Source: Rhodospirillaceae bacterium CCH5-H10
Lineage (GTDB): Bacteria > Pseudomonadota > Alphaproteobacteria > Reyranellales > Reyranellaceae
DNA: 31,138 nt
Direction of reading: 5' to 3'
Assembly (NCBI GenBank): GCA_001557035.1
Contig: LSKJ01000038.1
Span: 1 to 31,138 of the forward strand
In this document: piece after piece, positions 25,195 through 31,138 of the stretch
Layout of the letters: each line of letters begins with the position of its first letter
Position numbering within the stretch: the stretch's first letter is position 1
The notes under the pieces: generated by a model
What the model saw: only the letters and a program-made list of their open reading frames with translations
What the model was told of the DNA's origin: nothing
Databases searched by the model: none
Made by a program: the position numbers and the translations under genes

Positions 25195-25656
25195 ATGAGT
25201 CGCGTAACGATGTTCAATTCGCCCTTGTTACTGGGCTTCGACCAGCTCGAACGGACGCTCGACCGGCTGGCCAAGAATGCCGAGGGCTATCCTCCCTACA
25301 ATATCGAGCGGATCGGCGAGAACGGACTGCGCATCACGCTTGCGGTGGCCGGCTTCACCAGCGACGGCCTCGTGATCGAACTGGTCGAGAACCAGCTCAC
25401 GGTACGCGGCAAGCAGGCCGACGACAGCGACCGGATCTTTCTCCACCGCGGCATTGCAGCCCGCCAGTTCCAGAAGGCGTTCATGCTCGCCGACGGAATC
25501 GAGGTGGTCGGCGCCCGGCTCGACAACGGCCTTTTGTCGATCGAGCTGGTTCGGCCCGTCGTGGAGCCCCGAATTCGAACCATTCGCATCGATGCCGGCC
25601 GTGCCGCCGGTGCTGCGGATCAGACGATCGATATTACCGCGCGTCGCAGCCGTTGA
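25195..25656 (+). CDS. Small heat-shock protein, Hsp20/IbpA type
   Basis: A 153-residue alpha-crystallin-type chaperone that holds unfolding proteins for later refolding. It has the class A pattern of alphaproteobacterial IbpA-like proteins: YPPYNIERIGENGLRITLAVAGF opening the crystallin domain (about 35-130), FLHRGIAARQFQKAF in the middle and LLSIELVRP near its end. A long GGAGGGGGG run precedes the ATG at 25195. DUF1150 follows after 34 bases, the usual pairing. A possible RpoH promoter is annotated upstream. Confidence 0.94.
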   Translation: MSRVTMFNSPLLLGFDQLERTLDRLAKNAEGYPPYNIERIGENGLRITLAVAGFTSDGLVIELVENQLTVRGKQADDSDRIFLHRGIAARQFQKAFMLADGIEVVGARLDNGLLSIELVRPVVEPRIRTIRIDAGRAAGAADQTIDITARRSR

Positions 25657-25690
25657 GGCGGAGCGCGTTGATGCTGCCAAGGAGGTAGCC

Positions 25691-25912
25691 ATGGAAAACA
25701 ATGTTCTGAGCTTTACCCCGCTTGCCGACGAGGCTTTCCTCAGCCTGGGCGCGGAGCAGATCGCCTACGTGAAGGCGATCAACCTGCCCGACGGCGCCCA
25801 TGCGGTCGGCATCTTCTCGGCGGACGGCAAACCGATGGCGTCGGTGCCTTCGATCGAGATCGCGCAGGCGCTCATCCGCCAGCACGAGCTGGAGCCCGCG
25901 CTGGTTCACTGA
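25691..25912 (+). CDS. DUF1150 family small protein
   Basis: A 73-residue protein of unknown function found next to Hsp20 genes in many alphaproteobacteria. A perfect AAGGAGG (25679-25685) fixes the ATG at 25691; the open frame upstream of it is in the Hsp20 tail region and is not used. Recognisable family sequence includes LGAEQIAYVKAI and GIFSADGKPMASV. It is likely co-transcribed with Hsp20 and so heat-induced. It ends 22 bases before the convergent ptsN stop. Confidence 0.88.
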   Translation: MENNVLSFTPLADEAFLSLGAEQIAYVKAINLPDGAHAVGIFSADGKPMASVPSIEIAQALIRQHELEPALVH

Positions 25913-25934
25913 GAAAAAGTCGGCGGAAAGCGGT

Positions 25935-26405
25935 TCAGGCCGCGCTTTGGGTCTGGACCGTCTCGACGAGCAGCGCATACAGCGCCTCGGCATTCTCGGT
26001 CGCGCGCAGCTTCTCGACGAGGCTGCGATCCCGCAGCAGACGTGAAACGCGGGCCAGCGCCTTCAGATGGTCGGCGCCGGCACCTTCCGGCGTGACCAGC
26101 AGGAACACGATGTCCACGGGGCGCTCGTCGATCGCATCGAAGTCGACGGGATGCGCCATGCGGGCGAACAGGCCGAGCGGCCGCGTCATCGTCGACAGAC
26201 GTCCGTGCGGGATGGCGATGCCGCCGCCGATGCCGGTCGATCCCAGGCGCTCGCGTTCGAGCAGGCGGTCGAACAGCTTGCGCTCGTCGATCTGGAAGAG
26301 ACCGGCTGCGCGGCTGGCGATTTCGGCCAGCAGCGCCTTCTTGCCGGTCGCCTTGGCGCTGGCCAGAACGGCATCCGGGCCGGTCAGCAAATCGGCGATT
26401 TCCAC
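25935..26405 (-). CDS. ptsN: PTS EIIA-Ntr nitrogen regulatory protein
   Basis: A 156-residue EIIA-type protein of the PTS-Ntr phosphorelay (EI-Ntr, NPr, EIIA-Ntr). It is phosphorylated on H67 in GGIAIPHGRL and regulates potassium transport, nitrogen and stress responses rather than carrying sugar. It starts with GTG at 26405; no in-frame ATG precedes it. A good TTGACC-N17-TATAGG promoter lies just upstream, so it need not depend on rpoN readthrough. The hpf gene that normally separates rpoN and ptsN in related bacteria is absent. Confidence 0.94.
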   Translation of the reverse strand: MEIADLLTGPDAVLASAKATGKKALLAEIASRAAGLFQIDERKLFDRLLERERLGSTGIGGGIAIPHGRLSTMTRPLGLFARMAHPVDFDAIDERPVDIVFLLVTPEGAGADHLKALARVSRLLRDRSLVEKLRATENAEALYALLVETVQTQSAA

Positions 26406-26462
26406 AATGTCACCAATGGGTTAGCGAGCGCGAACTTGAATCCGCCCTGCGAGGGGTGCGCC

Positions 26463-26491
26463 CCTATAAGCGCCTCCCCCGACCGGGTCAA
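26463..26491 (-). promoter_or_regulatory. Candidate sigma-70 promoter for ptsN
   Basis: On the minus strand, TTGACC (26491-26486) and TATAGG (26468-26463) are separated by exactly 17 bases. The predicted start is near 26456, about 50 bases upstream of the ptsN GTG. The gap between ptsN and rpoN (129 bases) holds no gene. Confidence 0.6.
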
Positions 26492-26534
26492 GCCGTCGCT
26501 CGGCAGCACGGGTGAGCCCGCCGCGCGTGGCGTG

Positions 26535-28070
26535 TCAGTCGGCCGGACCGGTCATCGCCTCGACGGCGACGGCGGCGGACGAGAGGCCCGGCATCGGGCG
26601 GTTCATGCCGAGGCGGCCCAGCCGGCGGCGCTCGGCCGACGAGGGGATGCGCATGGCTTCGCGATACTTCGCGACCGTGCGTCGCGCGATCTCGACACCC
26701 TCGCCCTTCAGCAGATCGACGATGCGGTCGTCGCTGAGCGGCTGGTGCGCGTTCTCGCCGCCCACCAGGTGACGGATGCGCGAGCGCACCGATTCCGAGG
26801 AGACGACCACGCCCGGCGTGCGCGCCGGCAGCGCCGAGGTGAAGAAGTACTTCAGCTCGAAGATGCCGCGCGGCGTGTTGATGTACTTGTTCGAGGTGAC
26901 GCGGCTCACCGTGCTCTCGTGCAGCTCGGTGGCGATGGCAATGTCGCGCAGCACCAGCGGCTTCAGCGCGCTGACGCCGTGGCGGAAGAAGCCGTCCTGC
27001 TGGCGCACGATCTCGCGCGCGACCTTGAGGATGGTGGTGGCGCGCTGCTCCAGCGTCTTCACCAGCCAGTTGGCCGACTGGAAACGCTCGGCGACGAAGT
27101 CGCGATCGGGCTTGGCGCGCGCGCCCTTCATCAGCGTGGCGTGATAGTTGCGGTCGACCAGGACCTTGGGCAGCGCATCGGTGTTGAGCTCGATGTGCCA
27201 GCCATCCTCGCCGGTCTCGGGATCCTTGGCCGGCGTCAGGTAGAGATCGGGCTGGACCGGCTGGATCGGTTCGAATTCGAAGGCGAGGCCGGGGCGCGGG
27301 TCGAGCGTGCGCAGCTCGGCCAGCATGTCGCGCAGATCCTCGTCGTCGACGCCGCAGCGGCGGCGCAGCTGGCCGAGTTCGCCGGCGGCGACCAGTTCGA
27401 GATTGTCGAGCAGCGCCTTCATCGCCGGATCGAGGCGGTTGCGTTCGGCGAGCTGGGCGCCCAGGCATTCGGCCACGGTGCGCGAGAACAGACCGGCCGG
27501 CTCCATCTGGCGCAGCCGCGCCCAGATCTTCTCGACCAGCGGGATGTCGGTCGCGACGGATTCGGCGACGGCGGCCGCCTCGAGACGGCAGTAGCCGGCC
27601 TCGTCGAGCCCTTCGGCGATCTTCAGGGCGATGCGGCGCTCGGCCGGGTCCTTGAACATCAGTTCGAGCTGTTCGAGCACATGGACGGCCATCGACCGCG
27701 GACGCTCCGCCACGAAGTCGAGGGCGTCGGGCGTATCCTCGCGCTGGCCGGTACGGCTTGCGGCGGCATCGCCGCCCCGGTCGGCATGTTCGCGGGTCCA
27801 GCGATCGTCGGCGTCCGCCAGGGCCGGTGCCGCGGCCTGCAGGGCCTCGGCGGTGTCGCGCGGCGCCTCGACCGGAGGCGCCTCGTATTCGCCGGCGGCA
27901 CCGTCTTCCGCGGAGCCCTCAGAGAGCAGCGGGTTCTTTTCCAGCTCCTGCTGGATGAAAGCCGCGAGTTCGAGGTGCGAGAACTGCAGCAGCTTGATGG
28001 CCTGCTGGAGCTGGGGCGTCATCGCCAGGGTCTGGCGCGACGCAAGAATGAGACTTGGACCGATACGCAT
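26535..28070 (-). CDS. rpoN: RNA polymerase sigma-54 factor
   Basis: A 511-residue sigma-54 that directs RNA polymerase to -24/-12 promoters and needs an enhancer-binding ATPase such as NtrC to open them. Region I is glutamine-rich (LAMTPQLQQAIKLLQFSHLEL), and the RpoN box ARRTVAKYR is at about 462-470, so both key regions are intact. The C-terminal tail extends about 40 residues past the box, longer than usual and rich in small residues. The ATG at 28070 opens with the conserved sequence. A consensus sigma-54 site lies 48 bases upstream, suggesting autoregulation. lptB, normally just upstream, is not present. Confidence 0.97.
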   Translation of the reverse strand: MRIGPSLILASRQTLAMTPQLQQAIKLLQFSHLELAAFIQQELEKNPLLSEGSAEDGAAGEYEAPPVEAPRDTAEALQAAAPALADADDRWTREHADRGGDAAASRTGQREDTPDALDFVAERPRSMAVHVLEQLELMFKDPAERRIALKIAEGLDEAGYCRLEAAAVAESVATDIPLVEKIWARLRQMEPAGLFSRTVAECLGAQLAERNRLDPAMKALLDNLELVAAGELGQLRRRCGVDDEDLRDMLAELRTLDPRPGLAFEFEPIQPVQPDLYLTPAKDPETGEDGWHIELNTDALPKVLVDRNYHATLMKGARAKPDRDFVAERFQSANWLVKTLEQRATTILKVAREIVRQQDGFFRHGVSALKPLVLRDIAIATELHESTVSRVTSNKYINTPRGIFELKYFFTSALPARTPGVVVSSESVRSRIRHLVGGENAHQPLSDDRIVDLLKGEGVEIARRTVAKYREAMRIPSSAERRRLGRLGMNRPMPGLSSAAVAVEAMTGPAD

Positions 28071-28117
28071 GTCACCCCACCCCGAAGGTCGTTGGACCTC
28101 CCCGATGGACAGTCTAG

Positions 28118-28133
28118 TGCAAGAACCGTGCCA
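28118..28133 (-). promoter_or_regulatory. Consensus sigma-54 promoter upstream of rpoN
   Basis: Read on the minus strand this is TGGCACG-GTTC-TTGCA, matching every defined position of the sigma-54 consensus TGGCACG-N4-TTGCW, with GG and GC exactly 10 bases apart. The predicted start is near 28107, leaving a 37-base leader before the rpoN ATG. It points at rpoN, so the gene is probably controlled by its own product. Confidence 0.75.
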
Positions 28134-28154
28134 ATGTCAGCACGGCTCGTACTT

Positions 28155-28778
28155 TCAGTGGGCGAAAATGTCCGCTTCGGGCCAGCCGGCGACGTCCAGG
28201 CGCGCTCGGGTGGGCAGGAACCGGAAGGCGGCGTCCGCCAGTTCGCGGCGGCCCTCGCGCTCCAGAAGCGCATCCAGTCTGGCTTTCAGCGCGTGCAAAT
28301 GCAGCACGTCGGAAGCGGCGTAGGCAAGCTGCTCGTCGGTCAGGCTGTCGGCGCCCCAGTCGGAGGTCTGCTGCTGCTTGGACAGGTCGACGCCCAACAG
28401 CTCGCGGCACAGGTCCTTGAGGCCGAAACGATCGGTGAAGGTCCGCACCAGCTTGGCCGCGATCTTGGTGCAGTAGACCGGCTCGCAGCGCACGCCCAGC
28501 GAATGCTCGAGCACGGCGATGTCGAAACGGCCGAAATGAAAGAGTTTCAGCACCTTCGGATCGGCGATCAGGGCGGCCAGCCGCGGCGCCTTGGCAGCAC
28601 CTTTGGGCACCCCGCGCGGGATCTGGACCAGATGGGCGTTGCCGTCGCCGCCCGAGAGCTGAACCAGGCAGAGCCGGTCGCGATGGGGGTTGAGCCCCAT
28701 GGTCTCGGTGTCGATCGCCACGACCGGGCCGAACGAAAGGTCCGCGGGAAGATCGCCGCGGTGAAGGCTGATCGCCAT
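28155..28778 (-). CDS. rnd: Ribonuclease D-type 3'-5' exonuclease
   Basis: A 207-residue DEDDy exonuclease domain with the acidic residues D23 and E25 (IDTETMGL), D86 (HFGRFDIAVL), and Y153 with D157 (LAYAASDVLHL). It trims RNA 3' ends, including tRNA precursors. It is only the catalytic domain: the HRDC domains of E. coli RNase D (about 375 residues) are absent, as is common for the short alphaproteobacterial form. tRNA-Leu lies 25 bases upstream on the same strand, so the two may share a transcript. The Shine-Dalgarno is not obvious. Confidence 0.92.
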   Translation of the reverse strand: MAISLHRGDLPADLSFGPVVAIDTETMGLNPHRDRLCLVQLSGGDGNAHLVQIPRGVPKGAAKAPRLAALIADPKVLKLFHFGRFDIAVLEHSLGVRCEPVYCTKIAAKLVRTFTDRFGLKDLCRELLGVDLSKQQQTSDWGADSLTDEQLAYAASDVLHLHALKARLDALLEREGRRELADAAFRFLPTRARLDVAGWPEADIFAH

Positions 28779-28803
28779 TATGGGGTGCTCCGACTGACCT
28801 GCA

Positions 28804-28888
<85 letters not shown>

Positions 28889-28914
28889 ACGGCATGCGGT
28901 CTAGTGCGGGCGCT

Positions 28915-28943
28915 GAGTTAGGGCCGGGCCGCTCAGATGTCAA
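28915..28943 (-). promoter_or_regulatory. Candidate promoter for tRNA-Leu
   Basis: On the minus strand a perfect TTGACA (28943-28938) and TAACTC (28920-28915) are separated by 17 bases. A start near 28908 would leave about 20 bases before the tRNA. The -10 is a weak match. Confidence 0.5.
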
Positions 28944-28985
28944 CCGCGCTGGACATCCGCGGCACCGCCTGGCGCGCTTCGCCCC

Positions 28986-29013
28986 TTGCACCGTCATGGC
29001 TTTGGGCTATAGG
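28986..29013 (+). promoter_or_regulatory. Candidate promoter for the NDUFA9-like gene
   Basis: TTGCAC (28986-28991) and TATAGG (29008-29013) are 16 bases apart. Transcription would begin at about 29020, essentially at the ATG (29022), so the mRNA may be nearly leaderless. Confidence 0.45.
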
Positions 29014-29021
29014 CAGCTTCC

Positions 29022-29975
29022 ATGAACATCAAGCAGGTCACGGTCTTTGGCGGCAGCGGCTTCGTCGGCCGCGCCATCGTGCGGGCGCTCGCGCAGAAGG
29101 GCTATCAGGTCCGCGTGGCCTGCCGGCGCATCGAGCTGGCGGAACGGATCAAGACGGCCGGCGATGTCGGCCAGATCACGCTCATGCGCACCAACCTGCG
29201 CAATCCCGCCTCCGTGAAGGCCGCCATCACCGGCAGCCAGGCGGTGGTGAACGCTTCCGGCATCCCCTTCCAGCGCGGCCGGCAGAGCTACCAGACCGTC
29301 CATGTCGAGGGCAGCCGCGCCATCGCCGACGCTGCGAAGGCCGCCGGCGTGAAGCGCCTGATCCACATGTCGGGCATGGGTGCCGATCAGCGCAATTCGA
29401 CCAACAAGTACATTCGCTCCAAGGTCGACGCCGAGGATGCGATCGTCGCGGGCTTCACCGACGCCACGATCCTGCGGCCCAGCGTGGTCTTCGGGCCCGA
29501 GGACGCGATGTTCAACCGCATGGCCCAGATCGCGGCCAAGGCGCCCTTCGTGCCCGTGGTCGGCAATGGATCGGCCAAGGTCCAGCCGGTCTATGTCGGC
29601 GATATCGGCAGCGCCGTCGTGGCCGTGCTGGCGCGACCCGACACCGCCAAAACGGTGTTCGAGTTGGGCGGCCCGCACGTCTACACCTATCGCGAGATCG
29701 CGGCCCTGGTGCTGCGCGAGATCGATCGCAACAAGCGGATTGTCGGCGTGCCGGCCGGCCTGATGCGAGTCGCGGGCTTCTTTGCGGAATTCCTGCCGGT
29801 GCCGCCGCTGACGCACGACCAGGTGGATCTGCTGATCACCGACAACGTCGCCCGGCCCGGCGCGCCCGGCCTCGCCGCCCTCGGCATCGAGCCGACCGCC
29901 GCCGAGGCCATCCTGCCGATGTACCTCGACCGCTATCGCGTCGGCGGCCGCTACAACCTCCAGGCCCCGGCCTAA
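29022..29975 (+). CDS. NDUFA9-like NAD(P)-binding protein (complex I family)
   Basis: A 317-residue atypical short-chain dehydrogenase-like protein of the NDUFA9 family. Its eukaryotic homologue is an accessory subunit of respiratory complex I, where it binds NADPH but is not thought to turn over. The GGSGFVG motif (10-16) binds the nucleotide; VNASGIPF, HMSGMGAD and LRPSVVFGPED follow as in the family. The ATG at 29022 begins MNIKQVTVFGG with no obvious Shine-Dalgarno, in keeping with a leaderless start. It precedes gltD; the undecaprenyl-diphosphatase often found between them is missing here. Confidence 0.88.
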   Translation: MNIKQVTVFGGSGFVGRAIVRALAQKGYQVRVACRRIELAERIKTAGDVGQITLMRTNLRNPASVKAAITGSQAVVNASGIPFQRGRQSYQTVHVEGSRAIADAAKAAGVKRLIHMSGMGADQRNSTNKYIRSKVDAEDAIVAGFTDATILRPSVVFGPEDAMFNRMAQIAAKAPFVPVVGNGSAKVQPVYVGDIGSAVVAVLARPDTAKTVFELGGPHVYTYREIAALVLREIDRNKRIVGVPAGLMRVAGFFAEFLPVPPLTHDQVDLLITDNVARPGAPGLAALGIEPTAAEAILPMYLDRYRVGGRYNLQAPA

Positions 29976-30178
29976 GCACTACAAATCACGGTGTCACAGA
30001 CGGCGATTATGCTCGTCCAAACCTTATAGTCCGATTTCGGTATCATAATTCCAGACATTGAATCGCATCGCGGCGCATAGTTTGAGATGAAGATTACTCT
30101 CGCGACAATTAGGTCAGCATAGTTGACTATCGTCCGCCGCCGTGGTTAAACACCATCAATAAAGCAGCAAAGGCGCGA

Positions 30179-30196
30179 TCGGCGCGCTTCTTGCGT
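30179..30196 (+). promoter_or_regulatory. Sigma-54-like promoter upstream of gltD
   Basis: GGCGCG-CTTC-TTGC has GG (30181-30182) and GC (30193-30194) exactly 10 bases apart and differs from the consensus TGGCACG-N4-TTGCW at three positions. A start near 30206 leaves a 27-base leader with GAGGAGG before the ATG. The whole 257-base gap (29976-30232) is unusually A/T-rich for this window, fitting a regulatory region, and contains a TGGT-N5-ACCA dyad (30143-30155). Confidence 0.5.
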
Positions 30197-30232
30197 AATA
30201 AAATTTCACAAAATATTCCGAGGAGGCCGGGG

Positions 30233-31138
30233 ATGGCCGAGAGGATGCTGAAGTTCGTCGGAACGCCGCAAGCCATGCCCGACAAGCGGCCGGCCGCCGA
30301 GCGCCGTCGCGACTTCGACGAGATCTATCAGAGCTATGCCCAGCAGAAGGCCGCGGAACAGGCGTCGCGCTGCTCGCAGTGCGGCGTGCCCTTCTGTCAG
30401 ATCCATTGCCCGCTGCACAACAACATCCCCGACTGGCTGAAGCTGACGGCCGAGGGCCGGCTCGACGAGGCCTACGAGCTGTCGTCCGCGACCAACAACT
30501 TCCCCGAGATCTGCGGCCGCATCTGTCCGCAGGACCGGCTGTGCGAGGGCAACTGCGTCATCGAGAAGGGCTTCGAAGCGGTCACCATCGGTTCGGTCGA
30601 GAAGTACATCACCGATACCGCGTGGGAGCGCGGCTGGGTGAAGCCGATCCAGCCGCGGCGCGAGCGGCCCGAAAGCGTCGGCATCGTCGGCGCCGGTCCC
30701 GCCGGCCTGGCGGCCGCCGAACAGCTTCGCCGCAAGGGCTACCAGGTCGCGATCTACGATCGTTACGACAGGGTCGGCGGCCTGCTGATCTACGGCATCC
30801 CGAACTTCAAGCTCGAGAAGGAGATCGTGCAGCGCCGCGAGACGCTGCTGCGCGACTCGAAGGTGACGTTCCATCTCAACTGCGAAGTCGGCCGCGACGT
30901 CACGCTGGAGGAACTGCGCGCGCGTCACGGCGCGGTGCTGATCGCCACCGGCGTCTACAAGGCGCGCGACATCGCCGCCCCCGGCGTCGGCCTCGCGGGC
31001 ATCGCGCCGGCGCTCGACTATCTCACCGCCTCGAATCGCCAGGGTCTGGGCGACACCGTCCCCGAGTTCGAATCGGGTTTGCTGGACGCCGCGGGCAAGA
31101 ACGTGGTGGTGATCGGCGGCGGCGACACGGCGATGGAT
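30233..31138 (+). CDS. gltD: Glutamate synthase small subunit, 5' part (runs off the window)
   Basis: The first 302 residues of the beta subunit of NADPH-dependent glutamate synthase, which passes electrons from NADPH through FAD to GltB for glutamine-to-glutamate conversion. Cysteines C47, C50, C55, C59 and C94, C98, C104, C108 provide the two iron-sulfur cluster sets. The FAD-binding GAGPAG is at 153-158, and a second nucleotide-binding motif begins at IGGGDTAMD where the window ends. GAGGAGG lies seven bases before the ATG at 30233. The upstream element resembles a sigma-54 promoter. gltB is not in view and could lie downstream. Confidence 0.95.
   Translation, partial: MAERMLKFVGTPQAMPDKRPAAERRRDFDEIYQSYAQQKAAEQASRCSQCGVPFCQIHCPLHNNIPDWLKLTAEGRLDEAYELSSATNNFPEICGRICPQDRLCEGNCVIEKGFEAVTIGSVEKYITDTAWERGWVKPIQPRRERPESVGIVGAGPAGLAAAEQLRRKGYQVAIYDRYDRVGGLLIYGIPNFKLEKEIVQRRETLLRDSKVTFHLNCEVGRDVTLEELRARHGAVLIATGVYKARDIAAPGVGLAGIAPALDYLTASNRQGLGDTVPEFESGLLDAAGKNVVVIGGGDTAMD

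Noticed and set aside
28126..28145. Hairpin as a terminator for rnd
   Set aside because: The 6-bp stem overlaps the consensus sigma-54 site, which explains the bases better; only a short T-rich run follows.

Overview
This is about 31 kb of high-GC DNA that reads as chromosome from an alphaproteobacterium. The pointers are rnd, rpoN and ptsN next to an Hsp20/DUF1150 pair; a thioredoxin-TPR protein, a LON-domain protein and Trm112; an NDUFA9-like protein close to gltD; a Bug-family binding protein; and paired family III CoA-transferases. A Rhodospirillales or Reyranella-like source is my guess, not something the sequence proves. I see no phage, insertion sequence, CRISPR array or rRNA. Coding density is high, and no gene-free stretch exceeds 300 bases.

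Layout. (a) 58-3001: a RutE-like nitroreductase stands divergent from a tightly coupled operon of a radical SAM protein and two small glycosyltransferase-fold proteins. (b) 2998-5545, minus strand: a TPR/glycosyltransferase protein, and asd with a good terminator. (c) 5640-11018, accessory metabolism: a Bug solute-binding protein, a sulfatase, two coupled CoA-transferase paralogues and a DUF962/Mpo1-like membrane protein. (d) 11111-15769: a CnoX-type thioredoxin, a LON-domain gene broken by an in-frame TAG, a fold-type IV aminotransferase on the other strand, then Trm112, DUF971 and an FAD monooxygenase. (e) 16067-23143: murJ and trpS, separated by a desuccinylase-like hydrolase, an MFS transporter and an orphan ABC binding protein. 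(f) 23236-25912: a heparinase II/III protein, then Hsp20 and DUF1150. (g) 25935-28888, minus strand: ptsN, rpoN, an RNase D-type exonuclease and tRNA-Leu(CAG). (h) 29022-31138: an NDUFA9-like protein and gltD, which runs off the window.

How the genes fit together. The right-hand third has a nitrogen-control theme. rpoN encodes sigma-54 and ptsN encodes EIIA-Ntr. A sequence matching the full sigma-54 consensus lies directly upstream of rpoN, which suggests autoregulation. A good sigma-54-like element also lies 5' of gltD. The familiar lptC-lptA-lptB and hpf genes are missing from this rpoN neighbourhood. The accessory parts look like uptake and catabolism of organic acids or sulfated compounds.

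Several transcription-unit boundaries carry long inverted-repeat elements: 26-48, 6633-6721, 15941-16039, 19930-20042 and 23148-23226. They differ in sequence but sit in similar places, like REP/BIME elements. The points most worth a second look are the amber codon in the LON gene, the sigma-54 sites, the radical SAM/transferase operon, and the three-stemmed repeat downstream of trpS. I did not find a clear, wholly new defence or mobile system.
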